From the NCBI GenBank assembly GCA_964458015.1, contig CAYWGR010000068.1:1-26966 (forward strand): a stretch of DNA of 26,966 nucleotides. Direction: 5' to 3'. Shown piece after piece: positions 8,198 through 16,228 of the stretch. Numbering within the stretch: the first letter of the stretch is position 1; every line of letters starts with the position of its first letter. This DNA is from CAYWGR01 sp964458015. GTDB lineage: Bacteria > Planctomycetota > Planctomycetia > Pirellulales > Thermoguttaceae. The notes below the pieces were generated by a model. That model saw only the letters and a program-made list of their open reading frames with translations. It made no database searches and was not told the DNA's origin. A program made the position numbers and the translations under genes.

Positions 8198-8461
8198 TTA
8201 GGCGGCTCGGCGCATTTGCCGCTCGGATGTGCGAGCAACAGGGCGTTGGCGCTTGGCATCGCTAAACTTCAAAATAGGAATCTCTTCCTCGACATGTGCA
8301 GAGTGCCGGGGGATCAGCACCAAGGTCAACAACAGACCGAGGGGGCCCAGGAAGATGCCTAGGTTCATGGATTCAATGGTTCGACCGCGAGCGAATCCAA
8401 CCAGCGTAGCTAAACCGAAACTTAAAAGCCACGTGAAGATGAGAGTGTCGAATGTGTTCAT
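8198..8461 (-). CDS. Small two-helix membrane protein
   Basis: An 87-residue protein with two hydrophobic segments, one at about residues 5-25 (LIFTWLLSFGLATLVGF) and one at about 33-51 (NLGIFLGPLGLLLTLVLI), then a basic, charged tail rich in R and E. The GIFLGPLG turn resembles many small uncharacterised bacterial inner-membrane proteins. ATG at 8461 has AGG seven bases upstream and begins MNTFDTL; an ATG at 8491 is in frame but has no ribosome-binding site. It precedes the radical SAM gene by 36 bases. I do not recognise a function. Confidence 0.6.
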   Translation of the reverse strand: MNTFDTLIFTWLLSFGLATLVGFARGRTIESMNLGIFLGPLGLLLTLVLIPRHSAHVEEEIPILKFSDAKRQRPVARTSERQMRRAA

Positions 8462-8923
8462 AAGGCCTAGCGGGAAAAGTGAGGAGAGCATTCAAATGCG
8501 TACAACCATTGCATTTGCATGGCGTTGATAATATCTTTCGATTACAAAAAATACCATAATGCGCATGGGGGGTACGCTCGTTTATTTTGGAGGATGTAGC
8601 TAGTAATGACTTTGGTTTTTGCCTAGGCTGCCAGGATTCTTTATGTTTTCTAGATTGTTGGCACAGTTTACTGACTTGCCTTTTTGAAGCAATTCAGTTT
8701 TTTCTTTTGACCTTGCTGCTGCACGGCTATGCGACTAGACTCGCGGCCAAGCATTGGCGGATATGCTTGTTGTGTTGTAACGTGTTATCTGGCAATGGTT
8801 TGTGATGATTGCCAAGCGGCAGGGGATGTTGCGGTATCCTCGTGGGTTTTGAATATCCTTTCGTGAAGTAGGCATAACCTTGGGGGAGTAATAAAAAAAG
8901 TCCCCTCCTGTGGGCCATTTTAC

Positions 8924-8951
8924 TTGCATCGGAATCTGGGGCTTTTACAAT
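8924..8951 (+). promoter_or_regulatory. Sigma-70-like promoter of the envelope operon
   Basis: TTGCAT (8924-8929) and TACAAT (8946-8951) are separated by 16 bases, about 50 bases before the ATG at 9002. Each hexamer has one or two departures from consensus. It is the best-placed promoter for the three (+) genes that follow. Confidence 0.55.
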
Positions 8952-8970
8952 AGAGTCATAGAGGCCCCAG
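8936..8970. promoter_or_regulatory. Inverted repeat bracketing the -10 box
   Basis: CTGGGGC (8936-8942) and GCCCCAG (8964-8970) are perfect 7-base arms on either side of the predicted -10 and start site. As DNA it could be an operator that occludes RNA polymerase. The arms are 21 bases apart, roughly two helical turns. Confidence 0.4.
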
Positions 8971-9001
8971 TTTCCCCAGACATCAAAGTCAAAGGTAAAC
9001 T

Positions 9002-9358
9002 ATGAGACGGGTGATATTGGGGCTCCTGTTAGGCATGGGCCTGATCACGGCAGCGGTCGCCGTGGCCGAGCAACGTGGTGAGGTCTTTGCACAACGTGCC
9101 GCACCGCCAGTTTCGGCGCCAACCGTTGCATCGGGTTCCGAACTTATCGTCGTGCCGTCCTCGTTAGGAGACAAAGCACAAGTACTGACCGTCGTCGATC
9201 CGCGACAGCGTGTGTTAAGCGTTTACGCGATCGATTTAGCGACGGGCAAGATAACGTTAAAAAGTGTTCGCAATATCCAGTGGGATTTGCAAATGATGTA
9301 TTTGAACAACGAGACGCCTCTCCCGCAGGAAATACGCTCGTTGTTGGAACAGAGGTAA
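9002..9358 (+). CDS. Small exported protein of unknown function
   Basis: A 118-residue protein with a clear Sec signal peptide (RR, then the hydrophobic core VILGLLLGMGLITAAVAVA, cleavage probably near residue 22-31). The mature part begins with a low-complexity A/P/V/S stretch and continues with a compact beta-rich segment, VVDPRQRVLSVYAIDLATGK then ITLKSVRNIQWDLQM, which looks like a small beta sheet. AAAGG lies just before the ATG. It is the first gene of a three-gene operon, 16 bases before the HTH protein. Similar short secreted proteins are common in planctomycetes but I know no assigned function. Its neighbours suggest an envelope role. Confidence 0.75.
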   Translation: MRRVILGLLLGMGLITAAVAVAEQRGEVFAQRAAPPVSAPTVASGSELIVVPSSLGDKAQVLTVVDPRQRVLSVYAIDLATGKITLKSVRNIQWDLQMMYLNNETPLPQEIRSLLEQR

Positions 9359-9374
9359 GCCCAGAGAGATCGCT

Positions 9375-10547
9375 ATGGCCCAGAAATATTACAACTCCAA
9401 GGAAACCGCAACCGCTCTTGGCATCTCCGTCGAGGATGTCAAAAAAATGTTGGACGCTCGCGAGCTGCATGGCTATCGCGACGGCGCCGATTGGAAGTTT
9501 AAAGTAGAGGATATCGATCAATTAGTGAAGAATCGAGCTTCGCATACATCGTCCGCATCGACGGAGGAAGAGGGCGGCGACGTTTTGCTGAGCGAGGTTG
9601 CGTTGGGACAGGTTGACTTGGGCGCTTCGGGCACGGTTATCGGCATGGAAGGCGGAGCCAGCGCCGCCGACAGCGATATCCAACTCGTCGGCAGCGACAT
9701 CAAGCCGGAAGCTGGCGGAAAGAAACCCGCTGCTCCGAAAGCAGACGATGTTGATTCCAAGGTCGCCCGATTTGAAGAGTTGGATTTGACCTTGGATGAA
9801 GATATTACGCTGGACGAAAGTTCTGTTGCCTTGGGCGGCTCGGGCAAGGGTGGTTCCGCCATTGATCTCAGCGGCAAGGAACTTGACGACGACGACCTGG
9901 TGCTCGGCGGAAGCGGCAAGGGCAGCGATGTCACCATCGGCGGCGACAGCGGCATTTCGCTGGTCGATCCGGCCGATAGCGGCCTTTCGCTCGAACAGCC
10001 ATTGAATCTCGCCGGCGCGGGCGAAGAATCGTTGGAGCTTGGCGAAGACGATATGCTCGCCATCGGCGGCAGCTCGCCGACCCAAGTGAAAGGCGACGAC
10101 GATTTCCTGTTGACCCCGATGGAGGAAGAGTCGGATAAAGAAGAGTCGGCCAGCGGCTCGCAAGTCATTGCGTTGGACACCGAAGGCGATGAGTCGGCCA
10201 CTTTGGTCGGTGCATCTTCGGCCGTGGGCGCGATGGCGGCCATGTTGGATGAAGACCTTAGCGGACAACCCGCCATGGACATGGGTTCGCCCATGATGGG
10301 CGGCGGTTTGTTGGGCGGTCAAGCGGGCGGTCTGACCGACGGCGTTCCGTTGATGCATCCGTCGATGGCGTTGCCTGAAACGCCGTACACGGGTCTGCAA
10401 ATCGCCGGGTTGGCGGTTTGCGCGGTGCTGTTGATGGTTTGCGGCATGATGATGTATGATCTGCTGCGGAACATGTGGAGCTGGGACGGCCCCTATTCGA
10501 TCAACAGCTCGTTGATGGACAGTATTTTAAGCATGTTTGAAGGATAA
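9375..10547 (+). CDS. Excisionase-type HTH protein with acidic disordered region and C-terminal membrane anchor
   Basis: A 390-residue protein of unusual design. Residues 1-52 form a MerR/excisionase-like winged HTH: YYNSKETATALGISVEDVKK then LDARELHGYRDGADWKFKVEDI. Residues 55-335 are low-complexity, highly acidic and Gly/Ser-rich, with recurring modules such as two LGGSGKG copies and SGISLVDPADSGLSL. Residues 340-364 form one strong membrane segment (GLQIAGLAVCAVLLMVCGMM), leaving a 26-residue tail. The layout predicts a cytoplasmic DNA-binding head on a long flexible tether anchored in the inner membrane. Similar proteins occur in planctomycetes; I know of no established function. It lies 16 bases after the secreted protein and about 45 before the OmpA-like gene. 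The HTH might bind protein rather than DNA. Confidence 0.8.
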   Translation: MAQKYYNSKETATALGISVEDVKKMLDARELHGYRDGADWKFKVEDIDQLVKNRASHTSSASTEEEGGDVLLSEVALGQVDLGASGTVIGMEGGASAADSDIQLVGSDIKPEAGGKKPAAPKADDVDSKVARFEELDLTLDEDITLDESSVALGGSGKGGSAIDLSGKELDDDDLVLGGSGKGSDVTIGGDSGISLVDPADSGLSLEQPLNLAGAGEESLELGEDDMLAIGGSSPTQVKGDDDFLLTPMEEESDKEESASGSQVIALDTEGDESATLVGASSAVGAMAAMLDEDLSGQPAMDMGSPMMGGGLLGGQAGGLTDGVPLMHPSMALPETPYTGLQIAGLAVCAVLLMVCGMMMYDLLRNMWSWDGPYSINSSLMDSILSMFEG

Positions 10548-10591
10548 TCGACCCGACGACCGCGTTGGGAGGATTCGAAAGGAGTCGAATC

Positions 10592-11425
10592 GTGAAGGCC
10601 CTTGCATGGATGCTGATCGGCATTGCCCTTTCCGTTGCGCTACCGGGATGTTTGTTTGTTCCCAAGGCGCAATGGAATACTTCACAGGCCGAAAATCGCG
10701 CGCTCAAGGAACAAAATCGCGCGCAATTGACCGAGATCGAGAATCTTAAGGATCACGGCCATGCTCTCGAAAATCGCCTGATTCGCAGCGAGGAGCAGTT
10801 GGCCTTGTTGCAGGATCGGTCGAAAATCGATCGCAGGCAGCTCGATTCCTACGAGCAAGAACGCGATGGTCTCTACGAGCAATTCCAGGGCATGGCTTAC
10901 GGCCGCAGCCGGTTGCCGGCGGAGTTGAGCCGTCAGCTTGCCGAACTTTCGCGGCGCTATCCCAGTTTGCAATTCGATCCTGAAACCGGCGTCAGCAAGC
11001 TGGATACCGACATTCTTTTCGACAGCGGCGAGGCCGTGTTGAAGCCGGGGGCTGAAAAACTGCTTGACGAACTGGTGCAGGTGATGAAGTCGCCGGCAGC
11101 GGGCAATCTGAAAATCATGGTGGCCGGCCACACCGACAATCAACTGATCGCGGGCCGAGGGGCTCGCGAAAAATTTCCCGACAATTTCCACCTGAGCACC
11201 GCCCGCGCGTTGGCTGTTTCCGACCGCATGAAGCGAGCGGGTTTGCCAGAGCAACGCATGGCTGTCGCGGGTTTTGGGCCGTATCAGCCGATTGCCTCGA
11301 ATGCATCGGCTCAGGATCGCCAAAAGAACCGCCGCGTGGAGCTTTTCATTATGGCTCCCGATGTGCCCGTGGTCGGCTGGAGCGAATCAACGCCGAGTGT
11401 GTACGGAAAAGGCGTGAAACGATAG
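10592..11425 (+). CDS. OmpA-family peptidoglycan-binding lipoprotein
   Basis: A 277-residue lipoprotein: short N-terminus, hydrophobic core, and an LPGC lipobox with Cys at residue 20. Residues 30-95 are a heptad-like coiled coil (ENRALKEQNRAQLTEIENL). Residues 130-262 are an OmpA C-terminal domain: DILFDSGEAVLKPGAEKLL, MVAGHTDNQ, LSTARALAVSDRM, AVAGFGPYQP and NRRVEL. The aspartate in HTDN and the arginine in NRRVEL are those that hold diaminopimelate in this family. The open frame starts at a TTG (10565), but GTG at 10592 has an ideal AAAGGAG seven bases upstream and gives a proper signal peptide. It is the last gene of the envelope operon and probably tethers a membrane to the cell wall; a MotB-like motor role is unlikely without a MotA partner. 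Confidence 0.9.
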   Translation: MKALAWMLIGIALSVALPGCLFVPKAQWNTSQAENRALKEQNRAQLTEIENLKDHGHALENRLIRSEEQLALLQDRSKIDRRQLDSYEQERDGLYEQFQGMAYGRSRLPAELSRQLAELSRRYPSLQFDPETGVSKLDTDILFDSGEAVLKPGAEKLLDELVQVMKSPAAGNLKIMVAGHTDNQLIAGRGAREKFPDNFHLSTARALAVSDRMKRAGLPEQRMAVAGFGPYQPIASNASAQDRQKNRRVELFIMAPDVPVVGWSESTPSVYGKGVKR

Positions 11426-11482
11426 TTATGAAAGCCGCCGGGGTTGGTTTGGTTGCCTGAAGAGGGCAGTGCGTTGAGGAAA

Positions 11483-12787
11483 TTAGCTGGCTCGCTCTTC
11501 AGCCTCTTCGCGGGCGATTGCCGCCCATTGCCATAATCGTTGTGGTTGGTAGCGAACCGTCGAGATGTCTTTCATAATCAGCTCGACATGGCACTTTCCG
11601 CCCGTGGCGTCAAGGAACTCGCGTATTTGTTGCCTTGCGCGGTCTGGATGCCAAGCATCCTCGGCGAGAATCGCCGGACTGGGTTTTCGGCTGATGACAT
11701 AGTCGGCTGCAATCTTTTCGATGACGCGTTTCGTATCGCACCATGGGCTGACCGAGATTTTTCGCAAGTTGGGGATGCGGCGCAGTATGTCGATCTTACG
11801 ATCCAGCGGTTCACAGCATCCGTAATAGGTTAGTCCAAAACGGGAAAGCCAACGCAAATCGTGTTCCAACGCAAACTCCCAGTGCATCCGCGGCGATACT
11901 TCCGAAAAAATCTGGGCATTGGAGCAGCCCCACATATTCATTGGCTTTACGTAATCCGGATCGAAATCGTCGCCCGGCAGACGATCGGTGTAGCCGTATC
12001 CGCCCGAGCCGATCCGCGTGTTGTCGCAGTCCAACGAAAGGAGATTTTGCGAGACAAACTGATCGAGTTCAACCATCCAGGCATCCACCATTCGTTCGAC
12101 GCCGGCGTGGACCAGTTCGGGCCGTTCGATCATGTCGATCATCGCTTCCTGGATGCCCCACCAGCGAATCAGATAGTCCCAGGGCGTGAACCAGATGTGC
12201 GTCTGGCCGACCTTTTTGACGGGCAGGATGCCTTCGTACACTTGGCACATCGCCTGGTAACGAAACTCGGTTGCCGTGGCGTTATGCGTTACCTTCGGCA
12301 TCCGGATTTTTTCCAGATCGGCGAAATCACGGATTTGAACGTTGAAATGCCGTGAGACGACATCGCTAGCGGCATCGGTCTTCACAACATCGACGTCTTC
12401 CATAATCCCGAAATCGGTGCTATGGATCGCCAATGGGCAAGCGAGAAAGTCGTTTATAATCATGTCGCCGGGCATGTGCCGCCATTGGTAAAGCGCCCGG
12501 CGTAAGTCTCGCTCTTGCTCTTGTGCCCAGCGGTGCTCGGTTTGAAGAGCCAACTCATCGTCGACGTTCATTTCGTGCCAGCAAATCTCGTTGATCCAAA
12601 CCATCGGCCTTTGCGAATGCAGATCATTCAAGTCACGCCAAAGCCGGGCCTTTTCTTGATGGATCGGCAATGCGGCGATGTCGGCCAACTCCAATGCCAG
12701 ACGACGAAGAACAGCGGTGTCGTGCGGCACAAGGTGGATTTCTTCGGCCAAAGGCGGCGTTTCGTAATGGCTGGGATCGTGTAGCAT
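11483..12787 (-). CDS. URO-D superfamily protein (corrinoid methyltransferase-like)
   Basis: A 434-residue protein of the uroporphyrinogen-decarboxylase fold superfamily, which also contains zinc-dependent corrinoid and CoM methyltransferases. The C-terminal half has YYGCCEPLDRKIDILRRIP (C323, C324), then SVSPWCD (C350) and GKCHVELIMKD (C399). These cysteine and histidine positions recall a zinc-thiolate site rather than a true HemE, whose N-terminal Arg-rich substrate signature is absent. It is the last gene of the deoxysugar operon, 123 bases after the fucosidase and separated by a hairpin. Relatives recur in carbohydrate-utilisation loci of planctomycetes and verrucomicrobia with no settled role. 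Demethylation of methylated sugars is a possible but unproven guess. No corrinoid-binding protein is encoded nearby. Confidence 0.75.
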   Translation of the reverse strand: MLHDPSHYETPPLAEEIHLVPHDTAVLRRLALELADIAALPIHQEKARLWRDLNDLHSQRPMVWINEICWHEMNVDDELALQTEHRWAQEQERDLRRALYQWRHMPGDMIINDFLACPLAIHSTDFGIMEDVDVVKTDAASDVVSRHFNVQIRDFADLEKIRMPKVTHNATATEFRYQAMCQVYEGILPVKKVGQTHIWFTPWDYLIRWWGIQEAMIDMIERPELVHAGVERMVDAWMVELDQFVSQNLLSLDCDNTRIGSGGYGYTDRLPGDDFDPDYVKPMNMWGCSNAQIFSEVSPRMHWEFALEHDLRWLSRFGLTYYGCCEPLDRKIDILRRIPNLRKISVSPWCDTKRVIEKIAADYVISRKPSPAILAEDAWHPDRARQQIREFLDATGGKCHVELIMKDISTVRYQPQRLWQWAAIAREEAEERAS

Positions 12788-12835
12788 TGCGGTCTTTTAT
12801 GATGACGGATTTTATTAATGTTTGCTTGGATAATG

Positions 12836-12865
12836 AACTGGCCAAACAACTTGTTTGGCCCAGTT
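12836..12865. terminator. Strong hairpin between the fucosidase and URO-D-like genes
   Basis: AACTGGCCAAACA (12836-12848) pairs with TGTTTGGCCCAGTT (12852-12865) with a single extra base and a 3-base loop. In the direction of the (-) operon it is not followed by a U-run, so it could act as a partial terminator, processing site or mRNA stabiliser that lowers expression of the last gene. Confidence 0.5.
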
Positions 12866-12910
12866 TTCGGCCTCCCGATGGTCGGCCTCGGTTCATTGGC
12901 AATGCAAAGG

Positions 12911-13906
12911 TCAATAGGGTTGTTGTCGAATCAGTTTTCCCACAGTCTGAAGCGTTTTTACGTCGATTTCTCGCAATCGGCCGCTGTAGTCGGGACCGAT
13001 ATCAACAGAGAAAATGTTGCCATGTTTCACGGCGGCAAGATAATCCTGATAGAGTTTTTCGGCGGGCAGGCAAAGGCCGTCGTGTTTAGGCAGTGAGTAG
13101 AACCACATTGCACCGCCTTCGTGCGCCGGGAGAATCGGATAGGTGAACTCGGCTAATAGTTTATATACATCTTCATTTTCCTTGTTGTATGGGCATGCCT
13201 CTTTGCTGCCAAGAGGACCGGCAGTGCCCAATTCGCGCAGGCTGATCTCGCCGGCCGGTTCGCCATGGTTGAAGCCAATAAGCGTTCCCGGCTGGCATTG
13301 GTGGCACCAGGCCACGGTGTCTTGATGGTTCAGTCCGCCGTTGCCCACGGCATGGTCGAACCAGATGTATTCCACTGGGCCGTATTGGGTGAGCAGTTCT
13401 TTTAGCTGAGCTTTCTTTGTTTCCGGATCTGACCCGCCCTTGCCGCCTTGACCATCGATTGCGCCGGGCCAGTTCCAGTCGCCTTCCGAGAAATAGAGGG
13501 CCAATTGGATGCCATACTTGTCGCACGATTTGCGCAGTTCGGCCAATACATCGCGACCCAACGGACTTTTGGTTACTTTTCGGTCTGTTGTTTTGGTGTC
13601 CCAGAGACAGAATCCGTCATGATGTTTCGTGAGGAACAAAATGTAGCCCATGCCGGCTTCCTTGGCGGTGCGGGCCCATTGGTCGGTGTCGCAACCGGTT
13701 GCTTTGAAGAAAGCGACGTCCTTGACGCCGGGCGTCCACTCTTTGCCGGAGAAGGTGCTGAACGACCAGCAGACGAACATGCCCCATTTCAGGTTTTTGA
13801 GTTCTTCCGCCCGTTTTTTAAGATCCGCGGTTTCGGCCGCGGGCAAACGGAAGCTCGTTGCACATACGATTGCTAAAACAACAAACACCGTGGTCAATCG
13901 CTTCAT
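12911..13906 (-). CDS. Exported GH29-type alpha-L-fucosidase
   Basis: A 331-residue protein with a Sec signal peptide (MKRLTTVFVVLAIVCATSF, cleavage near residue 24). The GH29 barrel is recognisable: LKWGMFVCWSFSTFSG, the conserved KHHDGF at 94-99, LALYFSEGDWNWPG, the strand YIWFDH with the likely nucleophile D184, and SVDIGPDYSGRLREID near the end. It is shorter than typical GH29 enzymes (400-500 residues): the C-terminal beta-sandwich is missing, so it is a catalytic-barrel-only form. The general acid/base is not conserved in GH29 and cannot be pointed out. AAGGAG lies nine bases before the ATG. It lies 53 bases downstream of the mutarotase gene and is probably part of the same transcript, releasing fucose or a related deoxysugar outside the cytoplasm. 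Confidence 0.82.
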   Translation of the reverse strand: MKRLTTVFVVLAIVCATSFRLPAAETADLKKRAEELKNLKWGMFVCWSFSTFSGKEWTPGVKDVAFFKATGCDTDQWARTAKEAGMGYILFLTKHHDGFCLWDTKTTDRKVTKSPLGRDVLAELRKSCDKYGIQLALYFSEGDWNWPGAIDGQGGKGGSDPETKKAQLKELLTQYGPVEYIWFDHAVGNGGLNHQDTVAWCHQCQPGTLIGFNHGEPAGEISLRELGTAGPLGSKEACPYNKENEDVYKLLAEFTYPILPAHEGGAMWFYSLPKHDGLCLPAEKLYQDYLAAVKHGNIFSVDIGPDYSGRLREIDVKTLQTVGKLIRQQPY

Positions 13907-13959
13907 CTTCGTGACTCCTTGATTGGAAACGTGGAATGCAGATATTCATGACAAAAGGA

Positions 13960-14403
13960 TTATTCCTGGTGAAACACTTCTTCCATCGAGGACCACCATT
14001 CGTCGGACTTGTGGTCGGTCAACGGCACTTGGCAAGAATCCGTGAGTTTCCACCACCGCTTCACGTCGGGGTTGGTAGCCAATTTTTCCATATCGGCCTT
14101 GTAATCGTCGCCGATGTATTCATAGTAACTGAATAGATAATAGTTGCCATCGGGCAGCTTGCGAAGATAGATGGAATAGTTGCGCAGGTTGGCCTCATGG
14201 ACGGCTTTGGTGATCTCGGGCCAAACCGATGCGTGGAGCTTTCGGTATTCCTTGATTTTTTCAGCCCGCACGGCGATGATGCTACCGTAGCGAACGGCTC
14301 GTTTCGCCGGGGTCTTGGCCGGAGCTTCCGCTGAAGAATTATCGGGAATCAGCATGACAGCGCCCAAGATGATTGTAAGGAGGGTGATCGTTGTTTGAAA
14401 CAT
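13960..14403 (-). CDS. Exported L-rhamnose/L-fucose mutarotase (RhaM-like)
   Basis: A 147-residue protein: signal peptide (FQTTITLLTIILGAVMLIP, cleavage around residue 25) followed by a complete RhaM-type ferredoxin-like domain. Family positions visible are RYGSIIAVRAEKIKEYRKLH, then VWPEI, NYSIYL, LFSYYEY, the VKRWWKLTDSC segment and EVFHQE at the end. The His in KLHA and the paired Trp are the residues expected at the sugar site. RhaM itself is cytoplasmic; a signal peptide is unusual and places anomer interconversion in the periplasm, before import by the adjacent symporter (30-base gap). Relatives act on L-fucose as well as L-rhamnose; with a fucosidase next door either is possible. No clear ribosome-binding site is seen. 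Confidence 0.85.
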   Translation of the reverse strand: MFQTTITLLTIILGAVMLIPDNSSAEAPAKTPAKRAVRYGSIIAVRAEKIKEYRKLHASVWPEITKAVHEANLRNYSIYLRKLPDGNYYLFSYYEYIGDDYKADMEKLATNPDVKRWWKLTDSCQVPLTDHKSDEWWSSMEEVFHQE

Positions 14404-14433
14404 GGGGAATTTTCGACGGTTTTCCGTGGATGG

Positions 14434-16203
14434 TTAGCGAAATAGAATGTACAGAACAACGAAGCACGCCAAGACGACTCCCGAAAGAACGCGATAGTTG
14501 CCCAGGCCGCGACCGTGCGCCTCGCCGCGCAAAGGTTCTCGCCAATCTTCCCAAACAAGCGGCTTGGCTTCTTCTTTGAGTGGTTCGGGTTTCAGCAGCG
14601 AGACAACAAAGATCAATACGCAACAGAACGCGAAGATGTAAAATGAGGCGATCATGGAGTTGAGGCCCATGCCGGTATGCGTCACATGCCACGCAACGAC
14701 GAAATCCCACCCGCTTGCATTCTTGAAGAGTTCGAGAAAGAAAATCGCGACGCCGATCACATTTCCGCACACCAGTGCGAGATAGGCCGCTTTTCCAGTG
14801 GTTCGTTTCCAAAAAACGCCGAACAGGAATACCGCCGTAATAGGCGGAGCGACGTAGCAGATCAAATCGGTCAATGCCTGGAATATAGTGTCTTTTTGGC
14901 CAAAAATCGGCGATGAAACGATGGCCAGGATAGTTCCGGCCACGGTGGTGACTTTGCCGACGACGACCAATTGATGGTCCGATGTTTTTGGCCGATAGCG
15001 TTTGACGATATCATAAGCGAATAGCGTGGCGGTGGAGTTTAGGGCGGCTGAGCATGTTTGCATTGCGGCCGCGAGCATCGCGGCTGCCACTAAGCCCTTC
15101 AGGCCCCAAGGCAGCATGTGCGTAACCATGAACGTATAGGCGTCTTTGGGGTCCGTCGGGGCTTCGCCTTGAAAACCTGCGAAATTCTGTTGTACCAGTG
15201 CTACGCAAATGATGCCGGGCAACACGAACAAAAAGACGGGCAGTATTTTGAGGAACGAGCAGAACAACGGTCCTAGCCGTGCCTGTTTTTCATCGCGTGC
15301 AGCCAGCACACGCTGCACAATCGTCTGATCGCAACACCAGTACCAAATGCCGATCACGGGATAGCCCAATAAGATTCCATACCACGGTTGGTTGCTCGGA
15401 TCGCTCGAATCACGCATCATCGAAAGGAAGTTGCCGGTTCCCCAGTCGAGATATTTACCTTCCGATATTTTTAGCACTCCATTGAGCGGGTGCGGATGAC
15501 TGGCCAGCGTGCGGCTTAATTCCGACCAACCGCCGACGTGATACAAACCAACGGCGGTGATGCAGACGGCGCCGACCAACAGCAATACGGTCTGAATGCT
15601 CTCGGTCCAAACGACGGCCAGGAGTCCGCCGATCATTGTGTATACGCCGGTGAGCACTCCGAGCGTGATGATGAAAAAAATCATGGCATCGATGCCCAAA
15701 ATGGTTGCCGATGGTTCCAGGCCGAGGATACCGCGGAGCACCAATGCCGCTGTATACAGTGCCACGCCGATGTGGATTACGATGGCCGAGAAGATTGAAA
15801 TGACGGTCAACCAGTCGCGGCAGTGGCGATTGTATCGGCGTTCAAGAAAGTCGGGCAGCGTCGCCGTTTTGGCGCGCAAGTAGAGTGGAGCGAAGAAAAG
15901 CGAGAGCAAGACCAGTGTGAAGCCGGCCATCCACTCGAAATTGCCGAAGACTATGCCGTATTTGTAGGCCGTTTCGGCAAAGCTGATCAAGTGGACCGTC
16001 GAGATATTGGCGGCGAACATGGCTAGGCCGATGATCGGCCAGTCGAGGGTGTTGCCCGCCAGGAAATAATGGCTTCCTTCGCCGTTGGAACGGCGTATCC
16101 GTCCCGCCCAGCATCCTATCCCCACGACAGCGACCAAGTAGGCCAATACGATGGATAGATCGAACCATGACATCTGCGTTGATATGGCGGTGGCGTCGAT
16201 CAT
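14434..16203 (-). CDS. Sodium:solute symporter (SSS/SGLT family)
   Basis: A 589-residue inner-membrane protein with 13-14 predicted helices. SSS landmarks include FLAGNTLDWPIIGLAMFAAN in the first helices, TLPDFLERRY, GVYTMIGGLLAVVWTESIQ, a conserved WCCDQTIVQRVLAARDEKQA loop and MLAAAMQTCSAALNSTATLF. Sodium-coupled sugar transporters of the SGLT type share the DQ.IVQR and SALNS signatures. It is the first gene of the deoxysugar operon and diverges from the AraC regulator across a 107-base promoter region. The likely substrate is L-fucose, L-rhamnose or a related monosaccharide, from context only. The ATG at 16203 is used; an in-frame ATG at 16173 is an alternative. Confidence 0.92.
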   Translation of the reverse strand: MIDATAISTQMSWFDLSIVLAYLVAVVGIGCWAGRIRRSNGEGSHYFLAGNTLDWPIIGLAMFAANISTVHLISFAETAYKYGIVFGNFEWMAGFTLVLLSLFFAPLYLRAKTATLPDFLERRYNRHCRDWLTVISIFSAIVIHIGVALYTAALVLRGILGLEPSATILGIDAMIFFIITLGVLTGVYTMIGGLLAVVWTESIQTVLLLVGAVCITAVGLYHVGGWSELSRTLASHPHPLNGVLKISEGKYLDWGTGNFLSMMRDSSDPSNQPWYGILLGYPVIGIWYWCCDQTIVQRVLAARDEKQARLGPLFCSFLKILPVFLFVLPGIICVALVQQNFAGFQGEAPTDPKDAYTFMVTHMLPWGLKGLVAAAMLAAAMQTCSAALNSTATLFAYDIVKRYRPKTSDHQLVVVGKVTTVAGTILAIVSSPIFGQKDTIFQALTDLICYVAPPITAVFLFGVFWKRTTGKAAYLALVCGNVIGVAIFFLELFKNASGWDFVVAWHVTHTGMGLNSMIASFYIFAFCCVLIFVVSLLKPEPLKEEAKPLVWEDWREPLRGEAHGRGLGNYRVLSGVVLACFVVLYILFR

Positions 16204-16228
16204 GGTGTGTTCTTGTTTTCGCGGTGGG

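Larger units (their letters stand above)
8462..9001. other. 540-base intergenic region, no gene recognised
   Basis: The region separates a (-) gene from a (+) operon and should contain promoters in both directions. Small open frames at 8587-8805 (+) and 8727-8929 (-) have no family features, and the first has a GGAGG directly abutting its ATG with no spacer. It is AT- and T-rich, with G/C tracts near 8882-8905. Its right end carries the promoter and dyad listed separately. No tRNA or recognisable RNA was seen. Confidence 0.5.

Noticed and set aside
8587..8805. Possible 72-residue Cys-rich (+) protein after GGAGG
   Set aside because: The GGAGG touches the ATG with no spacer, and the sequence looks like random translation of AT-rich DNA.
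9518..10400. Long antisense open frames (258 and 292 residues) opposite the HTH/linker gene
   Set aside because: They mirror the low-complexity GC-rich coding sequence on the other strand, have Ser/Pro or Arg/His-rich nonsense composition, and lack ribosome-binding sites and family features.
10682..11323. Antisense 213-residue frame over the OmpA-like gene
   Set aside because: Shadow of a well-supported lipoprotein gene; no motifs.
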